Source of the DNA: JALOOE01 sp964423545
GTDB lineage: Bacteria; Chloroflexota; Anaerolineae; CG2-30-64-16
Direction: 5' to 3'
NCBI GenBank assembly: GCA_964423545.1
Contig: CAYRFV010000030.1
Span: 1 to 30,362, forward strand
DNA: 30,362 nt
Below, one piece after another: positions 1 to 7,954 of this stretch. A program made the position numbers and the translations under genes. How positions within the stretch are numbered: the stretch's first letter is position 1; each line of letters opens with the position of its first letter. The notes under the pieces are model-generated. The model saw only the letters and a list, made by a program, of their open reading frames with translations, did no database searches and had not been told where the DNA came from.

Positions 1-283
1 AGGAGCCAGACGGCTGGAGGTAGTCGAGTTTTAGGCTGAGCGCTTGCCCATCGATCCGGTGCGAGATGAGCGGAGTCCGCCCTTCGCCGAGCGACACCGG
101 CTCGGCCGCCTGCGGCAGTCCGAACGCCTCCCGGTAGCGCCAGATCGAGAGATCAGTGCTGGACGTTCTGCTGCGCGGGAAAAAGGCCGGTGCGGCGATG
201 GTCAGAAAGCCGCCGCAATCGCAACGAAACCGCCGATCCGCAAGAGCATATTGCCTGGAACAGGAAAAACAGGTATAGTACAT
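1..283 (-). CDS. thrC: threonine synthase, N-terminal part (runs off left edge)
   Basis: This gene starts with ATG at 283 and reads leftward out of the window, leaving 94 codons with no stop. The fragment opens with a zinc-ribbon (Cys5, Cys8, Cys21, Cys23, the last in CDCGG). It then shows the family's entry motif SLGEGRTPLI (residues 64-73) and KLDYLQPSGS (85-94). The last three residues, SGS, immediately precede the place where the PLP-binding SFKDRG lysine would fall, just outside the window. Threonine synthase converts O-phosphohomoserine to threonine. An AGGGG Shine-Dalgarno lies about 10 bases before the ATG. The gene is divergent from the DUF885 gene with a gap of about 96 bases, and the promoter proposed for that gene lies inside this coding region. 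Another fold-type II PLP enzyme cannot be excluded from the N-terminus alone. Confidence 0.85.
   Translation of the reverse strand, partial: MYYTCFSCSRQYALADRRFRCDCGGFLTIAAPAFFPRSRTSSTDLSIWRYREAFGLPQAAEPVSLGEGRTPLISHRIDGQALSLKLDYLQPSGS
251..279 (+). promoter_or_regulatory. predicted sigma-70 promoter for the DUF885 gene
   Basis: TTGCCT (251-256) and TATAGT (274-279) are separated by 17 bases. Transcription would start near 286, giving a leader of about 94 bases before the GTG at 380. The elements lie inside the 5' end of the divergent threonine synthase gene. The -35 matches consensus at 4 of 6 positions, the -10 at 5 of 6. Confidence 0.45.
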
Positions 284-379
284 GATCGTCGAACCCCTGA
301 TCTGAACCGCTTGGTAGAGCATGCCATCCGTGACGCGTGCTGAGTGCCGGAGTGTACCATCGCTTGCAAGGGAGACAAA

Positions 380-1606
380 GTGACAGCCACGACCAACTCG
401 ATCGCCGAACGCTATCTCAAGCTCAGCCTGGCGCTGGAGCTGCATCTGCCCGGCCTCGTGGACGCGTACTACGGCCCGGCCGAGTGGCGCACGGCCGCCG
501 AGGCCACCGGACCCCAACCTGTGGCAGCATTGGCACGCGAGGCGGATGAAGTGGCTGCCGAACTCGCGTCGGCCGAGCGGATCGACGCGCAGCGCCTTGA
601 TTTCCTCACTTTGCAGTTGCGCAGCCTCCAGACGTGTCTGCGCTCGCTCAGAGGCGAAGTGCTCGGCCTGGCGGAGGAGGGCGAGGGTCTCTATGGCATC
701 CGCCCGAGCTGGACCGATGAGTCAATCTTCGAGGAAGCGCACCGTGAGCTGGGCGAACTGCTGCCCCCCGGCCCATCGCTGACCGACCGCATGCTTGCGC
801 GGCGGCAGGCGCTCGAGATACCGGTGGCCCAGGTCAGCTCGCTGTTGGACGAAATCATTGCCGAGCTGCGCCGCCGCACCCGTGCGCGCTTTCCCCTGCC
901 CGGCGACGAGACGTTTGCGGTGCAGTTCGTGAAGGGCCAACCGTGGAGCGGCTACAACTGGTACCTGGGCGGCTGCCGTTCCCGCATCGATATCAACACC
1001 GATTTGCCGCTGCGCATCACGCACCTGACCGGATTGCTGGCGCACGAAGGGTATCCCGGTCATCATACCGAGCTCGCGAACAAGGAGATGCGCCTGGTGC
1101 GAGAGCGCGGCTGGAGCGAGCACAGCATCGCCTTGATCAACTCCCCTTCTTGTGTCATTGCCGAGGGGATTGCGACGCGCGCGCTGGAGGTGGTGATGAC
1201 GGCGGAGGAACGCGTCGCCTGGCAGGCCGAGCTCTTTCGGAAGGCTGGCTACCTGCACCTGGATGCCCGGCGCGAGGATGCCATCGACGAGACGGCCCGC
1301 AAGCTGGGGGGCGTGGGCGGCAACGCGGCGTTCCTGCTCCACGACCGCGGCGCCGGCGACGATGAGGTGATTGCCTACGTGCAACGCTGGCGTCTGGTGG
1401 CGGTCGAAGAGGCTCGCAAGATGCTTGCTTTCCTCAAAGCCCCGCGCAACCGCTCGTATATCTTCACCTACCACTACGGCGGAGAGCTGCTGGACGCTCT
1501 GTTCACCGCGCGAGGCCACCGTGACGCGTGGTTCACGCGCCTGCTGACAGAGCCGGTGACGCCGAGCCAGGTGCGGGCGTGGATCGGTGGCGAATCGGAC
1601 GCCTAG
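380..1606 (+). CDS. DUF885-type metallopeptidase-like protein
   Basis: The 408-residue product has HEGYPGHH at residues 222-229 and a downstream AEG with Glu262. This matches the HExxxGHH...E zinc-site pattern of the DUF885 group of putative metallo-carboxypeptidases. The N-terminal ERYLKLSLALELHLPG and DAYYGP segment is characteristic of this subgroup. No signal peptide or membrane segment is evident, so a cytoplasmic location is likely. I place the start at GTG 380 because AAGGGAG lies about 5 bases upstream; an in-frame GTG at 344 lacks such a site. The gene stands alone and converges on iolO, with interlocked stop codons. The substrate is unknown and nothing nearby points to one. Confidence 0.75.
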   Translation: MTATTNSIAERYLKLSLALELHLPGLVDAYYGPAEWRTAAEATGPQPVAALAREADEVAAELASAERIDAQRLDFLTLQLRSLQTCLRSLRGEVLGLAEEGEGLYGIRPSWTDESIFEEAHRELGELLPPGPSLTDRMLARRQALEIPVAQVSSLLDEIIAELRRRTRARFPLPGDETFAVQFVKGQPWSGYNWYLGGCRSRIDINTDLPLRITHLTGLLAHEGYPGHHTELANKEMRLVRERGWSEHSIALINSPSCVIAEGIATRALEVVMTAEERVAWQAELFRKAGYLHLDARREDAIDETARKLGGVGGNAAFLLHDRGAGDDEVIAYVQRWRLVAVEEARKMLAFLKAPRNRSYIFTYHYGGELLDALFTARGHRDAWFTRLLTEPVTPSQVRAWIGGESDA

Positions 1607-2409
1607 CCGAGCCTCCGCAGATGAGCGATCCCCCGTCGCGCTGCGGTCTCTGCATCCGGAATGGGCAGGAATTCGCCGCTCACGAAGCCGGTGTAGCCTG
1701 TCGCAAAGAGTGCATTGAGCAGCCGCACGAAGTCCAGGTGGCCTGCGCCGGGATGCCAGCGGTTGGAGTCGGCGACATGGAAGTGGAAGATGCGGTCACC
1801 CGCGGCGCGGATGCTGTCTTCGATGGACGGCTCCTCGATATTCATGTGAAAGGTATCGAGAAGCAGGCCGAAGCTATCGGCGCCGACCCGGTCGATCAGC
1901 TCCAGCCCTTCTGCAACGGTGTGGATCAGGTCGGTCTCGTACCGGTTGAGAGGTTCGAGCGCAAGGCGCACACCTGCGGCTGAGGCAGCCACGGCGCACT
2001 CGCGCAGCGCGTCGACGAGATGGGCCAGCGACTGCGCGTGGCTCTGCCCCTTGGGCGTCACGCCCCGGATCAACCCCAGGATCACCACCGCATGCAGCCG
2101 CGCCGCGAGGAGGAGATGGCTCTTGATCCGCTCGATGGCCGCACGGCGCACGCCTGGATCGGCGTCGGTGAACGACAGTCCCTCCTCGCCCCATGCCTGG
2201 CCGGTGCCGATGGCAGGCACGGCCAGGCGCTGCTCCGCCAACGCACGCTCCAGACCGTCAGCGTCGAGCAGTCGCGGGTCCCGGATCGCCAGCTCAACGC
2301 CGTCGTAACCCATAGCTGCGATCGCGGCGACGTTGGTCGAGAAGTCGCCCTTGAACGTCGCCGCGGCAAATTGGGCGGGATGCGTGGAGAGAACAACACT
2401 GAGCTTCAT
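1603..2409 (-). CDS. iolO: 5-keto-L-gluconate epimerase
   Basis: This 268-residue TIM-barrel protein belongs to the xylose-isomerase-like (AP endonuclease 2) superfamily. In the Thermotoga inositol route, IolO epimerises 5-keto-L-gluconate to D-tagaturonate. The match to that enzyme as I recall it runs the whole length: an MKLS start, FKGD (19-22), RDP (43-45), AIGTGQA (66-72), EPLNRYETD (152-160), LDTFHMNIEE (184-193), FHVADSNRW (210-218) and GEFLP (245-249). Glu152, Asp185, His211 and Glu246 are the expected divalent-metal ligands. AGAGG lies about 8 bases before the ATG. It is the last gene of the inositol operon, 31 bases after iolN. The alternative name hydroxypyruvate isomerase-like protein fits less well. 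Confidence 0.88.
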   Translation of the reverse strand: MKLSVVLSTHPAQFAAATFKGDFSTNVAAIAAMGYDGVELAIRDPRLLDADGLERALAEQRLAVPAIGTGQAWGEEGLSFTDADPGVRRAAIERIKSHLLLAARLHAVVILGLIRGVTPKGQSHAQSLAHLVDALRECAVAASAAGVRLALEPLNRYETDLIHTVAEGLELIDRVGADSFGLLLDTFHMNIEEPSIEDSIRAAGDRIFHFHVADSNRWHPGAGHLDFVRLLNALFATGYTGFVSGEFLPIPDAETAARRGIAHLRRLG

Positions 2410-2440
2410 CGGTGAACCTCTGGCGGTCGAGCGGACCCGA

Positions 2441-3565
2441 TCAGACTTCCGTCCCCTGGCCGATCCTGGGCAGCGCGTAGACCGGTTTCCACCCCTTGCT
2501 GAGCGGCTCGCGCAGGAACGGTTCCAAGTCGCGCTCGGTGCGCAAGGTCACCTCTTCCACCGGTGGCAGTCTGCCGGGCGGGAAGGCCTCGAGCACATGA
2601 TCATTCCACAGCGTCAGATACTTAAGAATTGCCGCCACGGGGCGCTTGGCCTTCTGGGCCGCGCCGTGGGTCGACTTGCCCACCACGCCTTCCGGCGTCG
2701 CCGCGATCTCGATGGCGAAATGCCCCTCGCCCTCCGACCAACGCGACGGCCGGCCGAAAGGATCCACCGACTTGTCGAAGTGACCATCGGGCAGGTAGCC
2801 CTTGCCTTCGGTGTCCACCGCGTACCTCATGTCCACCATGTCGGGGTGAAGCAGAAGGCCCAGTGAGGTCTCCGACTCGTCGGCGTGGACGAAGTTGGTG
2901 TCCAGCTGGCCGCCGCGGTCCGTCGCGCGGAAGAACTCGCGCACTCCGCGGTGCCAGTCGATCACCCGGAAGATGCCGGGGAGCTGGTATCGCTTCTGGA
3001 ACTCCTGCACCGCGGATTCCAGCACCCAGAGCTGCCCATGGTTGTTGACGATGAGCTGCTTGCGGAAGCCATCGTTCCACAGGCCGAGCATCACGTCAAT
3101 CATCATTTCGCGCACGACATGCTCGCGCACGATCACCGTACCGGGCATACCGACGTGATGATAGGGATGCGCGCCATAGTTCAGCGGCGGCAGCGCCAGG
3201 TTGACCGCTGCACCGCGTCTGGCCGTGTAGCGCCGCACTCCCTCGCAGATCTGGCTGACGTAGAGAGTGTCCGACGCGCTGGGCAGATGCTGGCCGTGCA
3301 GCTCGGTGCAGCCTACGGGGATGAAGACGATGTCGTTCTTCTTGCGGTTCTCCTCTACCTGCCAACGGGTCGTCGTCTGGATGTACGAGCCCGGCTTGCC
3401 CCACTCGACCGGTGATGGGACGCCGTACTCAGCAAGGATGGCGTCGATCTGGGCGTCGCTCGCGTCCCACACCTCCTTCTTCATCCGCCCGACGGCGTTA
3501 TCCTCAAAGAAGAGATCGGGGAGGTTGGTGGGCAAGAGGCCCTGAGGGATCACTTGGCTAGACAT
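2441..3565 (-). CDS. iolN: 3-dehydro-scyllo-inosose hydrolase (creatininase family)
   Basis: The 374-residue protein has the creatininase fold signature. Visible parts are VGCTELHGQH (84-93, metal ligands Glu88 and His90), Asp99 in SASDT, the YGAHPYHHVGMPGTV block (130-144), VNNHGQ (173-178) and HADESETS (227-234, probable ligand Glu232). IolN hydrolyses the ring of the diketo-inositol made by IolM to give 5-keto-L-gluconate. The C-terminal half (DGHFDKSVDPF, SRWSEGEGH, ATPEGVVGKSTHG, EEVTLR) resembles Thermotoga IolN far more than true creatininases. The start is ATG 3565, preceded by AGGAG; a longer in-frame extension lacks a site. It lies between iolI (128-base gap) and iolO, with iolM, iolG and iolO in the same operon, which supports the assignment. 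Confidence 0.87.
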   Translation of the reverse strand: MSSQVIPQGLLPTNLPDLFFEDNAVGRMKKEVWDASDAQIDAILAEYGVPSPVEWGKPGSYIQTTTRWQVEENRKKNDIVFIPVGCTELHGQHLPSASDTLYVSQICEGVRRYTARRGAAVNLALPPLNYGAHPYHHVGMPGTVIVREHVVREMMIDVMLGLWNDGFRKQLIVNNHGQLWVLESAVQEFQKRYQLPGIFRVIDWHRGVREFFRATDRGGQLDTNFVHADESETSLGLLLHPDMVDMRYAVDTEGKGYLPDGHFDKSVDPFGRPSRWSEGEGHFAIEIAATPEGVVGKSTHGAAQKAKRPVAAILKYLTLWNDHVLEAFPPGRLPPVEEVTLRTERDLEPFLREPLSKGWKPVYALPRIGQGTEV

Positions 3566-3693
3566 GAAATCGCTCCTGAAGTTGGATGAATAGGTGTTCG
3601 ACAAATCAGGTGCATGGCCAGCAGAAGTCAAGACTCGTGACCATGCTGACCAGGGTGACAAAGCGCACGGAGGCTCGCATCCTGCCTTGCCAG

Positions 3694-4530
3694 CTACTCC
3701 ACGCGAAACTGCGAAGCAAGAACGCGCACCGCGGCCGTGCGCGCCTTCGACGCCAGATCATACGGATCCCACTCCCAATACTCAGGGCGAAAGAGCTCGA
3801 TGGAGCAGGGGCCGTCGTAGCCGATTGCCTTGAGGCGGGCGCAGATGGCGTCGAGCGGAACGACGCCACGACCGGGGAGAACGCGCGTGGCGTCCGTGAT
3901 CGCCTCCTTCGGCGTGTCCTCCAGGTCGTCCAGGTGGAATGCGAAGATGCGCACCGGATCGAGCGCGACCAACTCATCCAGCAGCCCGCCGCCGCCGTAG
4001 AAGTGTGCGGCATCCACCGTCATGCCGACATTCGCCCGACCGGTCGCCCGCACGATCTCGTATGCTGCGCGCGGGGTGCGGACGCTACACCAGCCGAAAC
4101 CCAGAAACTCGAACGAGAGACGCACGTCGAACTCACCGGCAATCGTTCCCAGATCACGCAGCACCCGCACATGCTCCGTCACCACATCCGCCCAGGGCAG
4201 GCTGCGGTCGGGGATGGGGCTGGGCACCACGACCACGGTCGGACAACCGATCGCCTGCGCCAATTGGCTGAGCTCTCGGCAGCGCGCTCGAATGACTGCG
4301 TACTCGTTCGGTGGTCGGAATGCAATGAACTCGATGGAGTTCAGTGTCAAGGGCGTCACGTGATGCTCAAGCAGCAGCGCCTTCAGTTCAGTCGGTGAAT
4401 GACTGCCCAGATAGCGGTCGACCTTGGCCGCCCACAGCTCCAGGGCCTTGAATCCCGCTGCAGCCGATACGGCGATGTCAGTTTCAAGGTCGCAGGGCAT
4501 GGTGGTGGCGCCATGAAAGCCCAGCAACAT
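3694..4530 (-). CDS. iolI: 2-keto-myo-inositol isomerase
   Basis: This 278-residue TIM-barrel protein resembles Bacillus IolI, which interconverts 2-keto-myo-inositol (scyllo-inosose) and 1-keto-D-chiro-inositol. The shared C-terminal stretch is recognisable: FHLDDLEDTP (198-207), DATRVLPGRG (213-222) and SIELFRPEYW (243-252). Glu141, Asp173, His199 and Glu245 fall at the four metal-ligand positions of that enzyme. GGAGG lies 7 bases before the ATG. It follows iolG by 26 bases. In this operon it would feed D-chiro-inositol-derived ketose into the IolM/N/O route. IolE-type dehydratase activity is less likely because no IolD, IolB or IolC gene is present. Confidence 0.78.
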   Translation of the reverse strand: MLLGFHGATTMPCDLETDIAVSAAAGFKALELWAAKVDRYLGSHSPTELKALLLEHHVTPLTLNSIEFIAFRPPNEYAVIRARCRELSQLAQAIGCPTVVVVPSPIPDRSLPWADVVTEHVRVLRDLGTIAGEFDVRLSFEFLGFGWCSVRTPRAAYEIVRATGRANVGMTVDAAHFYGGGGLLDELVALDPVRIFAFHLDDLEDTPKEAITDATRVLPGRGVVPLDAICARLKAIGYDGPCSIELFRPEYWEWDPYDLASKARTAAVRVLASQFRVE

Positions 4531-4556
4531 GGATTTCCTCCAGATGAGAGGCCCGG

Positions 4557-5564
4557 CTAGATCTCAGTGAGCCTCACCGGCCGATTCTCTCGGTGCGACT
4601 TCAGGGCCGCGTACCCCAACACCACCGACATGCGACCGTCGCGGCCGGTGACGGGTGGTTCCTTGTCGTTGAGCACGCAGTCGATGAACTCGCGCACCTC
4701 GTTGATATAGGTGTCAGGGTAGCGCTGCATGAAGAAGCGTGGCGGCAGTGCGGCGTGGTAGCCTGTCCGGTCACCGACAACAACGGTGTCCACGGACTGG
4801 TTCTCGGCGTGCGCCGTGCCCGCGGAGCAGAAGACCTCCAGCCGCTGATCGTAGCCATAGACCGCCTGACGGCTGTTGTCGATCACGCCCAACGCGCCAT
4901 TGGCGAAACGCAGCGTCACAACATCGGTGTCCACATCACCCGCGTCGGCAAGCCAGGGCGCAACGAGCACGCTGCCCATCGCATACACTTCCTCGACCTC
5001 GCCCACTTGGAAGCGGGCCATGTCGAAGTCGTGGATCGTCATGTCGAGATACATGCCGCCCGATGCCCTGGCATAAGCGATCGAAGGAGGCTCCGGATCG
5101 CGACTGACGATGTGCAGGATGCAGGGCCGGCCGATCTGGCCCGACGCGACCAGCTCGCGCACGCGGCGGAAGGCTGGGTCGAAGCGGCGGTTGAAGCCGA
5201 CCTGGAGCTTCACACCGGCCTGCTCCACCGCGACCAATGCGAGATCAATGCTTGGCAAATCAAGCGCCAGCGGCTTCTCGCAAAAGATATGCTTGCCGGC
5301 GCGCGCTGCGTCGGCCACCATCTCGGCGTGGACGTCGGTGCTGGCGGCGATCAGCACCGCCTCAACGCGCTGATCAGCCAGGAGCTGACGGTAGTCGTAG
5401 ATCACCTCGCGGATGCCCAGCTCGTCGGCCACCCGCTGCGCCACGTCCAACCGGATGTCGCAGATCGCGATCAGGTTGGCTGCGGGGATGTGCTGAACCA
5501 GGTTGCGGACGTGGACACTGCCCATCCGCCCAACCCCGATGACAGCGAGATTGAGTTTTTCCAT
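4557..5564 (-). CDS. iolG: myo-inositol 2-dehydrogenase
   Basis: This 335-residue Gfo/Idh/MocA oxidoreductase oxidises myo-inositol (often also D-chiro-inositol) to the ketose with NAD+. The N-terminal Rossmann motif is GVGRMG (10-15), and CEKPLA (95-100) holds Lys97. The inositol-dehydrogenase hallmark GGMYLDMTIHDFDMARF (169-185) supplies Asp174 and His178 of the catalytic triad, and DTYINEVREF lies near the C-terminus. The start is ATG 5564, just before EKLNLAVIG, with GGGAAG upstream. It performs the first pathway step and lies between the second zinc dehydrogenase and iolI. The 91-base gap upstream holds two hairpins that could tune its expression. Confidence 0.9.
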   Translation of the reverse strand: MEKLNLAVIGVGRMGSVHVRNLVQHIPAANLIAICDIRLDVAQRVADELGIREVIYDYRQLLADQRVEAVLIAASTDVHAEMVADAARAGKHIFCEKPLALDLPSIDLALVAVEQAGVKLQVGFNRRFDPAFRRVRELVASGQIGRPCILHIVSRDPEPPSIAYARASGGMYLDMTIHDFDMARFQVGEVEEVYAMGSVLVAPWLADAGDVDTDVVTLRFANGALGVIDNSRQAVYGYDQRLEVFCSAGTAHAENQSVDTVVVGDRTGYHAALPPRFFMQRYPDTYINEVREFIDCVLNDKEPPVTGRDGRMSVVLGYAALKSHRENRPVRLTEI

Positions 5565-5581
5565 GTTGTCTTCCCGGTTGA

Positions 5582-5638
5582 CCCTCACCCACACCCTTTG
5601 CGAGAGAGGGTGAGCCGCCTTCCTCCCCGGTTGGGGAG
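5582..5638. repeat. paired intergenic hairpins upstream of iolG
   Basis: Two inverted repeats fill the gap between the dehydrogenase and iolG. CTCACCC (5584-5590) pairs with GGGTGAG (5608-5614), and CTCCCC (5623-5628) pairs with GGGGAG (5633-5638) across a GGTT loop. No T-run follows, so a classical terminator is unlikely. The CCCTCACCC/GAGAGGGTGAG style resembles dispersed intergenic repeats seen in many genomes. An mRNA-processing or stability role is possible. Confidence 0.5.
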
Positions 5639-5655
5639 TGGGGCAAGAAGGAGAG

Positions 5656-6699
5656 CTACAGCTTCATCACGATCTTCATCGCCTTCTTCGGCCCGTGCGC
5701 CATGGTCGCCAGATCCAGACCCAGGTCACAGAATGCTTCCACACCCTCCTCCAACGGGATTACCTTGGTGAAGTACGGCTTCATATTCAACCGATGCTCC
5801 TGGAAGATGCGGATGGAGGGCGTCATCGTGTTCTGGCCCAGGTATAGGCCCAGCACCTTGGTCGCCCAGCGCGTGATCTCGTTCGGCGTCACATCGATGT
5901 GCACGCTCGAATCCATCCCGAAGGGCAGCACCTTGCCGCCGGGCGTCACGCACCTGAGCGCCTGACCGAGCGCATTGCCGGTCGCCTCAATCACGATGTC
6001 AGCCTTGCGGCCGTAGGTGAACTCGGTGATCTTCTCCACCACATCCACCTCATTCGGATTCCACACCGTAAGGCCGCACTGCTCCGCCACGCTGATGCGG
6101 AACGGGTCGATCTCCGAGACGGCGACCTTGGCCGCGATGTTCTTGGCGAACTGGGCGAACAGGTAGCCGATGGGCCCGAAGCCGAGGACGAGCACGTAGT
6201 CGTAGGGCAGCATTTGCAGCGTATTCATGCCGTTGACCACGGTAGCCAGCGTTTCGACCTGCGAACCCAGAACGTCATCGATTGCATCCGGCAGTGGGTA
6301 ACACTGCTTCTCAGGCACCAGGCAGTACTCGGCATAGCCGCCATCCCGCATCACGCCCAGCGCGTTGAACTTAATCTCGACGCACTGGCTGCTGAGGCCC
6401 ATGCGGCAGAAGGAACAGAAGCCGCAGCGGATGTTGTTATCCACCGCCACGCGGTCGCCGACCCTGATGTACTTGACGTGCGTGCCGATCTCGACAACCT
6501 CGCCGCAGAACTCGTGGCCAAGCACCGTGTTCTCCTTGTAGTGGTGCTTGCCCTCAAGAATCTTCACATCCGTGCCGCAGATCCCGACCGCCTTCACCTT
6601 GATCAGCACGTCATCTGGATTCCTGACCTGAGGAATTGGGACCTGCGCCAGCTCAAGCTTGCCCGGCTTGCTGAATACGAGCGCCTTCATATCGTCCAT
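5656..6699 (-). CDS. zinc-dependent alcohol dehydrogenase (MDR family), polyol/inositol-related
   Basis: The 347-residue protein is a medium-chain dehydrogenase. Cys41 (ICGTD) and GHE (61-63) form the catalytic zinc site. Cys92, Cys95, Cys98 and Cys106 form the structural zinc lobe. GFGPIG (173-178) is the NAD(P) motif. It differs clearly from iolM, being shorter, with different N- and C-termini, so it is not a recent duplicate. Location inside the inositol operon suggests it oxidises an inositol isomer or reduces a later keto-acid such as tagaturonate, but the sequence does not decide this. The start at ATG 6699 sits 4 bases after GGGGAGG; ATG 6690 (MKALVFS) is an equally usable start. Confidence 0.8.
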   Translation of the reverse strand: MDDMKALVFSKPGKLELAQVPIPQVRNPDDVLIKVKAVGICGTDVKILEGKHHYKENTVLGHEFCGEVVEIGTHVKYIRVGDRVAVDNNIRCGFCSFCRMGLSSQCVEIKFNALGVMRDGGYAEYCLVPEKQCYPLPDAIDDVLGSQVETLATVVNGMNTLQMLPYDYVLVLGFGPIGYLFAQFAKNIAAKVAVSEIDPFRISVAEQCGLTVWNPNEVDVVEKITEFTYGRKADIVIEATGNALGQALRCVTPGGKVLPFGMDSSVHIDVTPNEITRWATKVLGLYLGQNTMTPSIRIFQEHRLNMKPYFTKVIPLEEGVEAFCDLGLDLATMAHGPKKAMKIVMKL

Positions 6700-6779
6700 G
6701 AGACCTCCCCTGAGCCTGTGCGTTGTGGGCACGAGCAATCCGTGTGCCTCGGGCGCTGGCGACCGAGCGCTTCACGCCC

Positions 6780-7937
6780 TCAGTTCGGATACACCATGAT
6801 CTTGCCATCCGACCGCGAGCCGGAGCGAGCGATGGCGTCCACCACCTGCACCAGGTCGTAACGAGCAGTGATGATGGGTGACAGATCGAGACGACCCTCT
6901 GCAACCAGGCGGATGACGTTGGGGAAGTTCGCATCGCCGGAATGCCCCTGGGCTCCAAAGAACTGGCTGCGGCGCACCTGGTAGGTCTCCAGGTACATCG
7001 GCACCTGCTGCGCCGCACGGCCCACCAGCGCCACCTTCGCATTGATCGCCAACGCCTTCTCTGCTTCCGGCAGCACCAAATGCGGGACGCCCGCCGCCTC
7101 CAGGAAGAAATCGAACCCTTGGCCTCGTGACAGCTCCATCAGCACCTCGCTGATCTTAACCTGGCGAGGATCATGCACCGCGTCTGCGCCGACCTTGAGC
7201 GCCAACTCGCGACGCTGCGGTGACACCTCAAAGGCGACGATCCGGGCTGCGCCCGCCAGACGACAGAGTGCAATGCCGGCCAGACCGATCGGCCCTGCAC
7301 CGAAGACGCAAGCGTACGCGCCCGGTTTGATGCCTCCAGCGCGGCTGAAAATGGTGTTATAGGCGACACACGTCGGCTCAGACATGGCAGCCATATCGTA
7401 GCCCAGCTTCTCACCGTAACGCTCCAGGATGCCGTCCACAGGCCAACACGTCTTGGCGTCAACGACCAGGTATTGCTGGAACGCGCCGTCCACCGTGAAG
7501 CCGATCTCCTCGAGGTTCTCGCAGTGGTTCGGAAAGCCGTTGCGGCAAGGGGTGCAATAGCCGCACCATTGCATCTCCTCCACCGTGACCGGCGTGCCAG
7601 GCTTGAGATAATTCACATCTTTGCTCACCTCGACCACCCGTGCCGAGAACTCATGGCCGGTAGTGACGGGAAACTTGGTCAGGCCGGGATAGTACATGTA
7701 GCCGTCGCTATCCCGCTCGTAAAAGTGTATGTCCGAGCCGCAGACGCCGCAGGCTTTCACTTCCAGCAGCGCCTGGCCCGGCTTCGTGATCTGCGGCATC
7801 GGCTTCTCGCGCACTTCCAGCACCGGATAGCGCCAAACGCTGCTGCCCGTAATCACCTTACCGGTCTGCTTCTCCCATTCGGTGATGGCATACCCGGGCC
7901 GGGGATCCCATTTGGCGTCAAGAACGAGACCTTTCAT
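6780..7937 (-). CDS. iolM: scyllo-inosose 3-dehydrogenase
   Basis: This 385-residue zinc-binding medium-chain dehydrogenase oxidises scyllo-inosose to 3-dehydro-scyllo-inosose in the Thermotoga inositol route. Features shared with Thermotoga IolM as I recall it are AKWDPRP (8-14), VWRYP (34-38), KACGVCGSDIH (61-71, zinc ligand Cys66), YPGLTKFPVTTGHEFS (83-98), and a structural zinc lobe at Cys125, Cys128, Cys131 and Cys139 followed by ENLEEIGFTVDGAF. GAGPIG (213-218) binds the nucleotide. I chose ATG 7937 because GGAGG lies 6 bases upstream; an ATG four codons earlier is less well spaced. It begins 17 bases after the LacI gene, so both are probably on one transcript. Confidence 0.88.
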   Translation of the reverse strand: MKGLVLDAKWDPRPGYAITEWEKQTGKVITGSSVWRYPVLEVREKPMPQITKPGQALLEVKACGVCGSDIHFYERDSDGYMYYPGLTKFPVTTGHEFSARVVEVSKDVNYLKPGTPVTVEEMQWCGYCTPCRNGFPNHCENLEEIGFTVDGAFQQYLVVDAKTCWPVDGILERYGEKLGYDMAAMSEPTCVAYNTIFSRAGGIKPGAYACVFGAGPIGLAGIALCRLAGAARIVAFEVSPQRRELALKVGADAVHDPRQVKISEVLMELSRGQGFDFFLEAAGVPHLVLPEAEKALAINAKVALVGRAAQQVPMYLETYQVRRSQFFGAQGHSGDANFPNVIRLVAEGRLDLSPIITARYDLVQVVDAIARSGSRSDGKIMVYPN

Positions 7938-7954
7938 CGCATCCTCCATATCGA

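Noticed and set aside
44..343. 99-residue open frame on plus and a 64-residue frame at 202-396 on minus
   Set aside because: The plus frame lies antisense over the threonine synthase coding region, whose zinc-ribbon and SLGEG motifs are clear in another frame. Neither frame shows family features.
722..1519. 265-residue minus frame opposite the DUF885 gene
   Set aside because: Its composition is that of a reverse shadow of high-GC coding DNA; the plus frame carries HEGYPGHH.
4593..5771. 392-residue plus frame opposite iolG
   Set aside because: Shadow of iolG, which has full dehydrogenase motifs.
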